Origin: Marthasterias glacialis
Lineage: Eukaryota; Echinodermata; Asteroidea; Forcipulatida; Asteriidae
Direction of reading: 5' to 3'
NCBI GenBank assembly: GCA_911728455.2
Contig: OU452226.1
Coordinates: 15,145,938 to 15,209,937, forward strand
Length of the DNA stretch: 64,000 nucleotides
Shown one piece after another: positions 23,201 through 34,616 of the stretch; the stretch's first letter is position 1; every line of letters starts with the position of its first letter. A program made the position numbers and the translations under genes. The notes beneath the pieces are model-generated. The model was not told where the DNA came from. It ran no database searches and saw only the letters and a program-made list of their open reading frames with translations.

Positions 23201-26200
23201 ACATGGTTGTACCCGCAAGCTTACTAGTAATAGTTTCTTCCTATGGGTGCTTGTATCGCGCATAGAAAACACACCATATTTTTCAGGCGGACCATTTTGA
23301 TGGGCTGTCTATCGTTCGATTTTGGCAAATGTCAGGTGTTTTGAGACACCATAAGGAATGACGCGGTTACACGGGCAGTATAACATTAATGGTGAAATGT
23401 AAGAGTTGGAATTTTGAATGGTCTAGGAGTAGGAGGGTTAATACATGTATGATTTCAATTTGCAGAGTCGCTAATCACGCCTGAGATGTTCGCTGAGATT
23501 CTATGCGAAGATCTCGATCTCCCTCCGGTCAACTTTGTGCAGTCCATCTCCCAAGCCATCCGTACACAGATTGATGCCTTCCCAGCAGACACTAGTATAC
23601 TTGAAGACCAATCGGATCAGAGGGTCATTCTCAAGGTGAGTTGTGGGGCCTGGGGAAGGAGGGGGGCGGGGGCGGGACGTAAAGATAAAGGAATCTGGCA
23701 TCTCTACTACTCACTGCGAGTATACATGTACCTGTCCAGGGCCCAATTTCATAGAACGTTCTGAAACTAATCTTGTACTGTTTTGTTTGATTCCTCGTCT
23801 GCCACCCAGTTGAACATCCACGTTGGAAATATCTCCCTGGTGGACCAGTTTGAATGGGACATGGCTTGCAAGGACAACAGCCCCGAGGAGTACGCACTCA
23901 AGTTGTGCGCCGACCTGGGCCTGGGCGGTGAGTTCGTAACTGCCATAGCCTACAGCATCCGAGGGCAACTAAGCTGGCATCAGCGCACATACGCTTTCAG
24001 GTTAGTCATGGTAACAGTTAAGTGACTTTTTTTTAAACCAATCGCCAACCCTTCAGATCATACGGCATGGTTTGTTTGATTATGTGGCACTGAGAAATGC
24101 ACTTGTAAACTTCATGGGGTCAGGCATACCACCATAGTCAGGAAACCAGTCACATATGGTACATATGACATGATAGTTTGGCTGGTAACCTAATGATGGT
24201 AAAGCACAAGTGTTTTGTGCTTGGCTAATTTTTGTGCTGAAAAGCAGTGATTTCTAACCTTTGACCCACTTATCTTAACCACCCCCCAACCCCCTTTAAA
24301 ATCTAACTTTGTGTTTTTTCTGTTTTAATCATGTTGAACACTATTAAACTGACTGTGTTTTACATGGGATTTGGGCATATCACCATAATCTGAGTCCAAC
24401 AGTTTGGATGTTGAGTTATCATGTGGTGTTGGATTTTGTGAGAGGGAGGAAAGATCACAGTCGATCACTCAACAGAGTTAAAGGGGCTGTGTCGTCATGA
24501 TTACAGCAGGCCTGTGGCTGTGCATGGAAAGATGAACTCTCACCCAGATACTGCACATGTGCGCGCTTGCGGTCAAATCACAAAGGGTGCCGTCTTTGTC
24601 AAACTGTGATGTGATTGCCGGCCTGCCCGCACGCGTCATAACTGGGTTATTCCATTTACTGCTATAATCATGATGACACAGCCCCTTTAAGGCTTAGGCC
24701 TGGTACATTAAAACCAAAGTTGGCGAAGAGTACATATGCTTCGCCTCTAGACTTGGGACATTACAAATTCTCATTTTTATTGTTATTATTATGTGTGATG
24801 TTTTTATATTGTTTTAACATGTTGGTGTTAATATTTGTGTGGAAATGTTCATGTAGGCCCAGTTTGGAGATATGTGCATTATTGTTTGCCAGAATTGGGA
24901 AAGTAACTGTTTTGTGCATTTGTAAAAAAAAAACAAAAAAAAAAAACACTTCCCATATTTTCACTATGAATTTATATGATGAGTTGTCTTTCCTGTGTCA
25001 GCCCAGAGCATTGTGAAATCTGTTTTGCAATCTTTACTTCCGTCTAAACTGAAATGGAAGTAAATTATAATTGTAACTTGTTTGATGCCTTATCACTTTG
25101 TACAACCGTCACTGTGTATAGACCTTCTGCATATAAGACGTCATAGGGCACCCCCAGCGTAGAGGTCAAAAGGAGGCTGATCATTGGCCCATCCTGTGCG
25201 CTGCGCGTACAAATCTATGCGTTTCCATTGTTTCATCATCATTATTACCTCTATGGCGGCGGGATGACATCACTGAATAAGGTCTATCGATATTGAAAAT
25301 GTTGGTGTTAACCTGGCAAACGTTTCCTGTTAAATTTGAATTAAAAATGCATTGTAATAAATATGTTAAGAAGTGCATTTAAGGAATCTGGGGTTATTTT
25401 ACAAAGCAGTAAGAATCATGTTAAGATGAGTTGTCAGTATTACCGTAGTGATTTCTATTGTGACATCACACTTTGCTTAGCAACTAAGAGGGATTTGCGC
25501 TTAAGATCAATCTTAACTCTTTTTGAAATCAACCCTAGGCCTGATACTTATTGAGGCAACAATCACCTCCTTGCTCCTACTCATTGCCTTTGTGCCCCTT
25601 GAAATGTTCCAGTAGAAATTCAGACATGTACCCCATAGATGTACAATTTAATCAAGAAAAACTGACTTGCCCTATCAAGCAAGTATTGTCAGGTATAGGA
25701 GGGTTCAGCTTTTAGATTGTTTAGGCTTAAGACAATTTTCATTCTAAATTTGTAAATTGTTTTTTTAGAAGTTTGAATGTTCATTTTTGTTATCAAAGAA
25801 TCATTTTGGTAAATGGGAATTTTTAAAATCCAAGATGCATTATCATTCATTTTTGATGCTCCACATTACTCAGTGAATCCCCGTTACCCACCGTGGAGAT
25901 TGCGGTACGCAACCAAGGAGAAGCCGACCAATGGTGCCCCTTCCTTGAGACGCTGACAGATGCTGAGATGGAGAAGAAGATCAGGGATCAAGACCGAAAT
26001 ACCAGGTGAGTCATAGCGCCCTCTAGTGGAGAATTCATATCAAAACATGGCCGTTATTTTAGCGCGAACCAGAGCTGTGTATTGAGAGAATTGCAACAAC
26101 TGTAGTACTTTATTTATGTGGTAATGCAGTGATTTTGTTTTATTTTTGCTGTGTATTGTAAAAGAAAAGTGACGTTAACTGCTTCATTTTCTCTCTTTGT

Positions 26201-26667
26201 ATGTATTTTTCTCCATCAGTAATAGTTTTCACTCAAGACTACTTGTTCAATTTTTTGCTGTATATCTAAAGATGAACTTGAAAGAAATCACTAAAATTAA
26301 TTTGACTGTTTATCCTTGTTTGTTTTGTGTTTAGGTATTATTTGAAGCGTGAAGTTTTCCTCCCCGTAATTTTGTTTAAATTTGATGTGTGTTTTTTTTT
26401 TTTGGGGGGGGGGGTTTCTTTTACATTATCAAAAACAATTTTTATTGAGTTAACTCATAAATATGTAATCATTATGCACTTGTGTACCTTTCTATAACAA
26501 AAGAACAATGTTAATTTTGTTTAAGTTGATCTTTTCAAAGAAAAAGGGACATCAGTTGTTACAATGTCTGTCTCTAGATAAATAGTAACCTGTTTTTTTT
26601 GTGTGTGTGTTTTTTTCTCTCCATCAGGCGAATGCGTCGTCTAGCCAACACAGCTCCAACTTGGTGA
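17211..26667 (+). CDS. SMARCB1: SWI/SNF (BAF) core subunit SMARCB1/SNF5/INI1, complete
   Basis: This is a nuclear core subunit of SWI/SNF chromatin remodellers that ties the catalytic module to the nucleosome. Eight exons with GT-AG joins were found: 17211-17318, 18953-19064, 19608-19872, 21146-21273, 23466-23635, 23810-24000, 25874-26005 and 26628-26667. They give 1146 nt, 381 residues plus stop (human 385). The winged helix spans about 10-110 ([28 protein letters not shown]). The linker has [23 protein letters not shown]5 repeat 1 spans about 175-240 ([28 protein letters not shown]), and repeat 2 about 250-315 ([32 protein letters not shown]). The C-terminal basic helix ([11 protein letters not shown]) contacts the nucleosome acidic patch in the family. 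The start MAANGEK was chosen because it matches the paralogue's start and sits just before [11 protein letters not shown], although the frame is open upstream to 17115. All conserved blocks are intact, so the gene is probably functional. Confidence 0.97.
17885..18330. repeat. Dispersed repeat, copy 1 (SMARCB1 intron 1)
   Basis: It shares long runs with 38630-39040, including AGACCCAGTAAC, GAGATTTTGACATTATAT, TCACGTGACA-type sequence and GCAGTCAACGCAGGATACCAGC. A fragment with AGTACAGCGCCCCAGTTACT is at 52695. No coding frame is seen and the family is not known to me. Confidence 0.7.
19905..20160. mobile_element. Foldback element with GTTTCAAACGTCGCG ends (SMARCB1 intron 3)
   Basis: GAGGCCTGTTTCAAACGTCGCG near 19911 pairs with AACGTTTGAAATGAGCCT near 20133. 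Internal phrases GTTTCAAACGTCGCGCTCCTG and CAAAGCAGGGCCTGTCGAGC also pair with inverted partners. There is no coding capacity. Confidence 0.6.
20165..20437 (+). repeat. tRNA-derived SINE, plus strand (SMARCB1 intron 3)
   Basis: The head has AGCTGAGTGATTAAATGCACC (A-box-like) and GTGTGGGTTCGGTTCCTGGTC (B-box). The body carries CATGGCACTTGTGTCCTTGA and CATAATTGCTTTGTCCTTCG, and the tail has ACCACATCACCTTGAAAACC. It is closest to the copies at 53005 and 59640. Confidence 0.75.
20438..20690. mobile_element. AAGCCCCGCCCC foldback MITE, copy 1
   Basis: The left end is TAGACCGATCCACTAAGCCCC followed by TGTTGACCAATCAGAG. The right end has GCTGTGATTGCTCAATATTT and GGGTGTGGCTTAATGGATTGG, the inverted counterpart. 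Better-preserved copies are at 40749-40972 and 62958-63110. Confidence 0.65.
20924..21082. mobile_element. AGGCCTGGAATT foldback MITE, copy 2 (SMARCB1 intron 3)
   Basis: It begins CAGGCCAAGAATTTCATCTT and ends TTTCATTCCAGGCC, giving inverted ends. The interior (CAAGGCCATTTCCATTTTGC, GGCACCAAGGCCAAGACTAG) matches 12925-13082 in the opposite orientation. A third, partial copy is at 19250-19345. Confidence 0.75.
21400..22095. repeat. 24/26-bp minisatellite (SMARCB1 intron 4)
   Basis: Roughly 27 tandem units alternate between a 26-bp form containing GAGTACTTTGCTATGAGTCT and a 24-bp form containing GAGTACTTTGCTGAGTCTGA. Single-base variants (TATGAG, TTTGAG, GTGAG) form higher-order groups. It is non-coding. 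Confidence 0.95.
22338..22552. repeat. 52-bp tandem repeat, four copies (SMARCB1 intron 4)
   Basis: ATTCTCTGCATATTGA recurs at 22361, 22413, 22465 and 22517, an exact 52-bp spacing. The copies differ by a few substitutions (GAGCAT/GAACAT, GATTTG/TATTTG/GATTCG). Confidence 0.95.
23042..23244. repeat. 203-bp near-perfect palindrome (two-tier hairpin, SMARCB1 intron 4)
   Basis: The left arm from ATAGGAAGAAACTATTACTA is matched base for base by the right arm ending TAGTAATAGTTTCTTCCTAT. At the centre the phrase around GTGTTGGCTCTTTTCAGAGC occurs twice in tandem, so each half forms its own small hairpin inside the large one. A diverged relative (GGTTCTTTTTCAGAACCACACC and flanks) is at 30130-30240. 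Confidence 0.9.
24482..24686. mobile_element. 205-bp MITE with TTAA target duplication (SMARCB1 intron 6)
   Basis: TTAA flanks both ends (24478-24481 and 24687-24690). The inverted termini are AGGGGCTGTGTCGTCATGAT and its complement near 24665-24686. TTAA duplication is the piggyBac-type signature. A second copy is at 50114-50289 with the same TTAA boundaries. Confidence 0.85.
25538..25697. mobile_element. AGGCCTG foldback MITE, diverged copy (SMARCB1 intron 6)
   Basis: It starts AGGCCTGATACTTATTGAGG and contains TGCCTTTGTGCCCCTTGAAA and CTTGCCCTATCAAGC, as in the copies at 63110-63240 and 3330-3440. The right end is weak. Confidence 0.55.
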
Positions 26668-28037
26668 GGTCAATCCCAAGGCCATCAAGGTTTAATTGGA
26701 TAACTAAATCACGCCAAACTTATCCAGGCCTCACCTAACCTCATCGGCTACTACTCCAGATTGAATCACCATATTGGTGACTCAGAATGTACACACGAAC
26801 CCTGTGACTAGAGCTCAACAGAACTTTTAATCCCTGCATTCCGATACTACCAATGCCACACACCAACACTGGGGTGACTACGAAGGTAAATGTTTTCAGG
26901 TTTTCCAGTGAAAATGTCTGGGGGGAAAAAATTTAGACACAGACATTTTCTTTTTATTATATTAACCCTAGGCCCACTTGCCTACAGGTGACCTCGATTC
27001 TTCAATATCCTCCTCTCCTATGCACTTCACACCAAATTGTTTGGATAAGATCGGAATGCCTGACACAAGGATAAGCAATTGTTATCTGGGCCTACTGGCC
27101 CCAGTCCTTCTGAATCCTTCACTTTGGCAAAGAGGATATAGAAGAATTTGGGAGGATAATGGTTAATGATGGCTCGTGTGCTAACATGAGATATTAAGGA
27201 AGATTTACATACACCTTACATGGTATAAAGATAATGATGGTAGAAAACTTTCCTTGAAATATGTCTGCCTGAAGTGTTATCATTTTTAAATAATAAATGA
27301 AATAAGGTCCAAAATCAGTTTTCAACCCAGTGAGACGAAAACTCTGCCTATAGGAATGCGTACAAAAATGATGAATGCAAGAAGTATTTGCGAGGTTAAG
27401 GGTTAATGATGGCTTGTGTGTTAACATGAGATATTCAGGAAGATCGTCGGGGATATCTGAGCTTACGGAGTTGAATGGGACGAGGTCATATCTTGCAGTC
27501 ACTAAAAGTAGTTTGGTTCGAGCCCCTCACAGCTGCTATGGTGTGTGAAGGGATAACTTAATCAGGAACTTAACGCACACTTCTTCCACGTGTAAATCAG
27601 CATTGAAAATGACTGGAGGTGCGCAGCTAAAAATGTTGATGATCCATGCCAAATTCAGGCAGCTAAAAATGAAGTGCTGTTGAAAGTGAAGACGACCGAA
27701 ACATCAGCCATGAAACCATTGTCATACATAAAACGAATGTTTATGAGTGCAATGACAAGATTATTTTCATGAGTTGGAAGATGGAATATTCCTTCAACGA
27801 GGCAAAGTCGAGTTGAATGGAATATTTCATCTTTCAGTAAATGGAAATATCCTCTCCATTGCAGGAATGCAACACGTTGAATTGCTTCGTAAAACATCCA
27901 AGTAGATCTTTGTCATGTGAAGCAAAGGGAACCAGTAAAAACCATTATACATCACATTGTGTTCTGGCTGGTAACCAATCTCTGACAGGCAAGGTTTGTT
28001 TGTGCTAAGCACATTTTCTGTGCTCAACAGAGACACA

Positions 28038-28240
28038 GGGCCCCATTTCATAGAGCTGCCTAAGCATAAAAAGTAGCTAAGCACAAAAGAAATTTGCTTA
28101 CCAGAATAAGGTTACCAGCCAAAGTTCCACGTTATGTAGACTGTTTGCAGCTGGTTTCCTGCTTTTTTTTTGCTTAGCATGATTAGCATAAAATTTTTAA
28201 GCACCATTGCCTGCTTAAACAGCTCTATGAAATGGCTCTA
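28038..28240. mobile_element. GAGCTGCTTAAGC palindromic MITE
   Basis: The left end is GGGCCCCATTTCATAGAGCTG and the right end CAGCTCTATGAAATGG, inverted. The interior has GCTTACCAGAATAAGGTTACC and CAGCTGGTTTCCTGCTTTTT. It is one of the commonest repeats in the window. Confidence 0.8.
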
Positions 28241-28689
28241 CAGTAATCTGTGAACATTTATGTTTTTCTTCTTACCAATGTTGAGCTGGGGCTATAAGCG
28301 ATACTTGTGACCAAGCAAAGCATTGTACCAGACATAATTCAAAACTTGCAAATCAATGGCTTATCGGGACCAGGTAACTCGCTACTGTCAAGCAGTGGTT
28401 TTAAAGCTTAGGAACTCTTTGGATCTGACTGCCATTTTTAAAGCTTCTTTATGCTGAACAGGCTGCTCAAAAACTGTTCTTTGGAGAACCAGACAGTAAT
28501 GTCTTGTTTATCTGTATAATCATTATAGCCAACTTAAGTTTGTGCCGCAATCCCGCCACCAATTAGGGGCAATTTTTATATATTTATTATGTTTTTTAAT
28601 TAAATTGTTTCTCGTACACAGTGTAGCCGTAGACATCCGTAAGAACTGTCCAAGATTTCCTGTAATAGGCCTGGAATTTCAGTCTTTAA

Positions 28690-29097
28690 AGGCATTGTAT
28701 ACCTTTGGTAATTACTCCACAAATTAACGACCATAAAAAGCTTACTTGGTAAGAAATACTGGATGGCTGTTTATAGTATAAAACACTACGAGAAACGATT
28801 CCCTTTGAAGTAATGTGGTTTTAGAGGAAGAGATCATTTTCTGCCCGAAAATTTGAATCTGATAAACGATTCATGCACGAATCGTTTCTCCGTAATGAAA
28901 ACCTGCAGTTTCTAGCATTTTTCGGAACCTTCTCCATGGAACCAACCGCCCCAGATTTTCGCCGATATCTCAAAAACACCACCAGCTTTTAACACCAAAT
29001 TTTTTGCGTGTTAGTTTTATGGTATATATATCTCACAATTATAACAGGATTGAAACAAATGTCCGGTTCCAAGTATCAAAGGTATCCGTTGCCTTTA
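28690..29097. mobile_element. AAAGGCATTGTATACCTTTGG element
   Basis: The left end AAAGGCATTGTATACC is mirrored by GGTATCCGTTGCCTTT at about 29080-29095. An internal hairpin pairs GAGAAACGATTCCC with CACGAATCGTTTCTCCG (28791-28890). It resembles a repeat I associate with sea stars; that memory is unverified. Confidence 0.65.
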
Positions 29098-31061
29098 TTT
29101 TCCAGTTGAGTTGACCAATCATTTGAAACCATGCAACTGCACATGTTGTGTATGGTGGCATATGTGTGCACAGAACTGGGTGCTTGTACACTGTAGTGTA
29201 GGGCAAATATATTCACAACATGAAATCACATTGCACGCAGGCATAGCTTCTTTCACAGTCCTGGTGACTCATATTGAATGGTCAGACAGTAGGAGGATTA
29301 AATGCTGACTTGTGCTCCCGGTTTAGGAAGATCCTATGGAATAATCTATAAACCGAACTTGTGCCTCCAGCGTCTGACCATTCCATTATCCACATTCTAC
29401 ACGGTATGTTTTTCTTGAAGGGGGAAAATTACACCTTAAGCTAATGTCTCACATTTCGTGTTTTTGTTTTTGTTTTTTTTTTGTTTTGTTTTTTAACATC
29501 ATGTAAACTTGTGTCTACCGACCTGTAATTCATGTGACTTTGGAAAATGCTGAACACCTTTATAAAATTGTGTTGTACTACAATGTTCCAAATGTATTAT
29601 CTTTGAATGTCAATAAAGTCTCAACGAAAAAAACGGTTTGTTGTAGACTTGGCTCTTTTACAGAGTTGTGTTGGTGTTATTGGTTTGTTTGTAATTTTTT
29701 AGTTTTTATTTTATTGATGTGGTTTTTTTTTCCGGGGTGCGCTCGTGAGTTACTACTCAAGTAGGCAGCACAGTTTTATTGCCATAGGGTCATCGATCTT
29801 CAAGGCATCCATAATGGTGACATCTGGCTCCCACTCCTCCCTAACCCCTTAGGATGCATTGGGTCTTCTATACCCGCAGTATTAGGTTAGACTGCTTTGG
29901 GTCTACTATACACGCAGCCCCCCCCCCCCTCCTTAGGCTCCCCCGCCTCCCTGACACACACTCCCAGTACAGTAAGATCCAGTACAAGATCAAGTTTTGT
30001 TGTGCATTAATGAATCCAGTTCCCGCCTTCGTGCATCATCAACTTTCCGCATCCACCTTACTTAACAGCATGCAGCATCAGAGTCCGGCATTCTCCTGAA
30101 GACGATCATAGTATACTGATCGAAACGTCGAGTTGTTATGCCATCGGTTCTTTTTCAGAACCACACCAACTCATATAGAGATAATTACATGGTGTCTCTG
30201 CAAAACTTACTAGATTGCTCATGTTCATGATTCAGAAACTATAATTTGCTAACAGTGACATTTAATTTACAGACTATGGTTTCCTATAAAGAGCTGCAAT
30301 AGGCATATTATTTTCCCTACCATTTTAAGGAAATGAAAACCAAACAGAACACATCAAAAACAAACGCAACAAAACAAGATATCAGATTATTTGATTACAT
30401 AAACTGTATTCATTGTAGCATTAAAATTGATACTATTGTACAATTTCAAACTAGTTTAAAAAACATTAAGTAAAGATACGAATTTAAAATTAATCATACT
30501 TCTTTTAAAAAATACTTAAATAACCATGCAATTTACAATAAGTTTATTTACATAATAGGGGGATGAAAAGAAAGGGTGTTGTGCCAACGGGAAAGGGGTT
30601 GACATTCTCTGACTCTGAATCAACTATGGCCGTGTCTGAATTAATGGCTTTGGATTGGCAGTGGCTGCGGCCGGATCGCTGAAATGGTCTATTCCTAGCC
30701 CAAGGCTAGCTGTTTGGAAAAGGGCCTATATCTTACTCGTGGTTGAAGTGAGGAAAAAACAAGTGCTTTTTCCAAACCTCGGCTTAGCCTCTTGCTCCTG
30801 TGCTTTTGGCTCCGGTTGATGGTGAAGCATCGTGTAAAAATGCGAATTTTATAAAGTGTAAAATGTTGAGAACACTTAGTTCAGGATTTACATTGTCAAG
30901 CAAGTAAAATAAATACAAAGAAGAAACCCCACGACGAAACTAAACACCATTACTTTAAATCACTGTTTTCCCCTCATAATTATAAAAAAAAACATATTTT
31001 GAAGAATTTGTGCATGATAATCTGATAAGTTGAACAGTGAGATAAATATATATGTTATTAA

Positions 31062-31092
<31 letters not shown>

Positions 31093-31615
31093 TATTTATT
31101 TATTTCTCTATTTTTTAGGGGGGTAGTCAATAACATTTCTTTTTTAAACTAAAGTCATAATTTAATTCGGGAAGGAGGTTACGACTTCCCTTTTCAAGAA
31201 TATTATATCATCAATAAGTTATAAATGCATAATGTATACTCCTTTGAAATCAGATATAAATAATAAATACTGGAGCCAAAAGTGGAGGCAAATATTAAAA
31301 AGCGCTTAAATTTTGATATACATTGTCGAGCACTAAATGAAAATTACCAAAACAGAAATCCCAAAGCGAAAAATTATATACTTCAACTATTAGTAATAAA
31401 TATATATTTTATAAATAAGTTTCTGATAACCAGGCTACATGTCTCTATTAGTACACAATTGTTAGGTTTTTTTTGTTGTATCATAATTATTGTTTCCGTT
31501 TCACTATCATGAGAAACTCTGCAGAGCCATCGATCCTATATTTTCATCTATATCTCCACTTGCTCTCTCTGTGCTAAGTTGTTCACATGATGCTTTTACA
31601 GATTTTGTTTTTCAT

Positions 31616-33586
31616 TTATAATTTCACAAAACTCGACCCCCCTTGATCGCTGATGTTGACGTCGCCGTTTTGGTCCACTTTCAGGTAGTGTGACGCCTGA
31701 TGGCAATTGTTGACGTTGGGGCTGAAGTGTTTGTACTGGAAACTCCCATTGGCTGAAATCTGTTCACACCACAGGGTTAGATCAACATCGGGCTCATCGG
31801 AAGACTGGACGAAAGAAACAAGAGCAAATAAATCACTTTGAAAAAGGAATTGTTATTTCAACCATTGATCATATTAGAGTATTTCAACTCCATTCAGTAA
31901 TTATATTGTACTGCAGCGTATTGCCGCCACGTGAATAAAAGAAAATCTCACTCTTATCGTGTACGTACACGATAAGTTTAGACTTATCGTGTACGTATAC
32001 GATAAGTCGAAACTTATCGTGTACGTACACGATAAGAGTGAGATTGATGTCATGATCGTGTGAAGGAAAGAAAACTTCTTTATATTACTTTGATCTGCCC
32101 CAACGTTCAAAGACGCACAAGAGTTGCATCTTAAAAACAGGCCACCAGTTCCAGAAAATCTCCGAGGTGTTCTTTGTATGAAGTGCATTTGGCAATTGAA
32201 TGCCCTATTAGTTTGAGTAAACAACTGTTGTTTACAAAGTTACCGAACAATAAAGCGCGCTCGATGTTGGAAAAAACAGTGCCTCGTCCCAAGTTGATCC
32301 TCCTTTCAAGACATGTTTTTTTTTCTTCATTCTTATGCGGAATTTAACTGTCCTGAAAAAAAAAAACAGTTTTGTACAGTAATTGCTCACGACCTTTTGC
32401 CGGTCACACTTTTGTTACAGCCCTTCTTCCGGGGCACACGACGAAATGCAAACGTCCTTACCATTAATCCTTTCACCGCACCACCTTGGACTCCTATGTA
32501 ACCATTCGAAAACCTTATCCGCACAACAAACAGACCCCCAGACTCCAATTGTAAGATTGTACTTCCATCTGAAACAATAAAGTTATACAATTGATAGAAT
32601 CTTTTAATTTTAGTCTTAAATCCTAATCAGAAGTTACATAACTTTTATTTCCATCAACATTACGGTAACCCTTAGATATGTCGACCCCTACCACCCACAA
32701 CAACCCACCGATTATTAGAGATTGGACTGTTTTCATTTTTGTGGTGATTTTTGTTTGAGCTTGTGGTGTAGGCCCTATAGACTCTCTTCAGGAACACTTC
32801 TCCATGGGGGAATCACCCTCCAGATTATTCCTTCCGCCGCCTCGCCAACGGGTTATGATGAACTCATGTGCAACATTGCAAATGGGCACAATATTCACGA
32901 AAAAAAAACACAACTTACAAGTCCTCGTAAACACTGTGTGTGCAGATATTCACATTATAGATTTCACGGCTTTGCAAGTTAATAATATGCATAATTATGA
33001 ACGGAAAAACGTAAAGTCATACCCTGTTAATAGCCTTTACATACCTAATTTCACAGGGTTGTCATGTTCACCCCCCCCCTCCCCCAATCAAGACATTTGA
33101 AAAAAGCCAGTCACATGCAAAAAAAACCGCAACAATTCGTGCCTGAATTTTATTTAAGAAAAATAATAAAACAATAATAATACACACAATTATCATTATT
33201 GTGATAGACTCTGTTCTACTATATGTACAAAGTAGTTTCAACTTACCCGAACAGCGAGGTGCCCCACCTCTAACTGTACCATTTCCTAGCACCGACAAAA
33301 AAATTCCGGAACTGGAATCGAAAAGTGTTTTAAACTTTCTGCTACAGTTTGTTAGTTCACGACGGGTCCGCAATGAGTGGGAAGGAAAGCTCACCGCTGC
33401 CGGTAGCTCAGCGTCCGCGGCCGGTACTTCAAGTGAGTTTGGGTCCGGTCGGAGTTGACTCGACACCGCATTAGGATGCCCAATAGAAAAGCATACGATT
33501 TGGTCGGCGAAGAACACACACAGTGAGAGCAAACTCAGTGTGGACATCTTCCACAACGATGAAGTAATCTTACCAGAGTTTGCCAT
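31616..33586 (-). CDS. Secreted beta-trefoil (FGF/IL-1-like) ligand, gene 1
   Basis: Three minus-strand exons with GT-AG joins were found: 33247-33586, 32462-32568 (107 nt) and 31616-31804. They give 636 nt, 211 residues plus stop, with intron phases 1 and 0. A hydrophobic signal segment covers about 12-33 (STLSLLSLCVFFADQIVCFS), then a propeptide ends at RTRR (73-76), a proprotein-convertase site. The mature part (77-211, about 135 aa) has three lobes: FLSVLGNGTVRGG; VRIRFSNGYIGVQGG; and LWCE...FQYKHFSP...HYLKVDQNGDVNIS. The three-lobe layout, one lobe per exon, and NGxV/NGD turns resemble beta-trefoil cytokines. No FGF receptor- or heparin-binding signature is obvious, so the family is inferred. 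Promoter, 5'UTR, exon 1 and some 3' flank are duplicated in gene 2 at 38004-40727, which lies head to head with it. Confidence 0.8.
31944..32045. repeat. 102-bp palindrome holding three 24-bp palindromes at 30-bp spacing (gene 1 intron 2)
   Basis: Units at 31953-31976 and 32013-32036 are perfect 24-bp palindromes centred on GTACGTAC. The middle unit, 31983-32006, differs by one base. Unit starts are exactly 30 bp apart. The whole block is itself symmetric about 31994/31995 with flanks AATCTCACT and AGTGAGATT. Confidence 0.95.
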
Positions 33587-33686
33587 TATTTTTCAAACTG
33601 TGTTACGTTTCGTCTTTGAATGAAACAGCGGAGCGATTTTCAGACCTCAGAGTCGGAACTGTGATGGAGTCCCCAAAATTTCGAGA

Positions 33687-33693
33687 CTTTTAT
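33687..33693 (-). promoter_or_regulatory. TATA box of ligand gene 1
   Basis: On the minus strand, CATAAAAGTCTCGAAATTTT lies about 100 bp before the ATG and aligns with the TATA region of gene 2 (37907-37914). Both are followed by CTCCATCACAG and then TTCATTCAAAGACGAAACGTA in the presumed 5'UTR. Confidence 0.7.
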
Positions 33694-34353
33694 GGCTTTC
33701 TTTAATTTTGTGTTCATATTGTATGTCACCCATCACAATGCACACGGCCACTCTAGGTGAGGGCTACAAGGAAAAGTGAACGGAAGTAGAAGAAAGTAGA
33801 AGGAGAAAATTGTCACATTCTGCTTTAATTGAAAATATTTCATTTCCACAGTGATCCGCAATGCGTAACAGGGGGAAACGCCTGCTAAAAAGGAAGATTT
33901 CCGTTGTTAAATTTCTTTCAATACCTAGAAAAAATATTGCGAAAATTTCAGTTCGTGTCGTTTGAATTCTCAGGGGGTAATTAAAGCGAGCCGCCATGGG
34001 GTCGTTTCAGCTTCATGTAATCAATCGTAGATTAATATTATAACTGATAACTTAAAACCTGAGCAAACCTCCATTACCAATTCTATTCGTGTTATTTCAA
34101 ATGTAAGAGTTGAATTATTAGCCACATTTCCTTGAAGACTTTACCTTCATACCCGTCAGATTTCCGAGAATATTCCGAGCTTTGACATCAGACCCGAAAA
34201 GGTTTGATCATGTCTTTCTGAATACAACTTTTAGAAGACGGTTTTCCGCGCATGTAACCCCTGGCATCCTTCTTGGGACGACGATGCGGGGAATTATACA
34301 CCCAGCTAAAGGGACCCTTGTGGTCAAGATATCAGAATTTCACATGCAGTGAA

Positions 34354-34616
34354 AACTAAAGAAGCGTATTTAGGACATAAAAATAGGGGGGAAAAATCGT
34401 GGTTTACTATTTCGCCCGGGGGATTTACTAATTCGCCCGGGAGATTTACTATTTCGCCCGGGCGGAATAGTGGGACGTCTCAGGGCAATAATCCGCCAGG
34501 GTGCATTAGTAATTTACCCAGGCGAAATAGTAAATCGCTCGGACGAATTAGTAAATCGCCCGGGCGAAATATAAACCGCAATTTTTCCTACTATATCCTA
34601 AATACGCTTCCGTAGA
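34354..34616. mobile_element. Foldback element built from TTTACTATTTCGCCCGGG repeats
   Basis: The ends AAGAAGCGTATTTAGGACAT and ATCCTAAATACGCTTCC are inverted. The interior has direct copies of ATTTACTATTTCGCCCGGG (34403, 34424, 34445) followed by inverted copies (TAGTAAATCGCCCGGGCG). The arms meet near 34490. CCCGGG is itself palindromic, as in the GGCGGCCGCC element at 7541. Confidence 0.8.

Larger units (their letters stand above)
26668..31615. other. SMARCB1 3' flank and intergenic repeats
   Basis: No further exon was recognised. An AATAAA at 29609-29614 is followed by a GT-rich stretch and is a possible, unproven, 3' end for the SMARCB1 transcript or a retroposed tail. Blocks at 22640-22810, 27195-27390 and 39210-39385 share ACTTACATGG-type phrases and CCTTGAAATAT. 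An (ATT)n run is at 31054-31093. The sequence at 30095-30240, with CGATCGAAACGTCGAGTTG-like text, is a diverged relative of the palindrome at 23042. A further foldback-like stretch is at 30625-30830. Confidence 0.5.
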
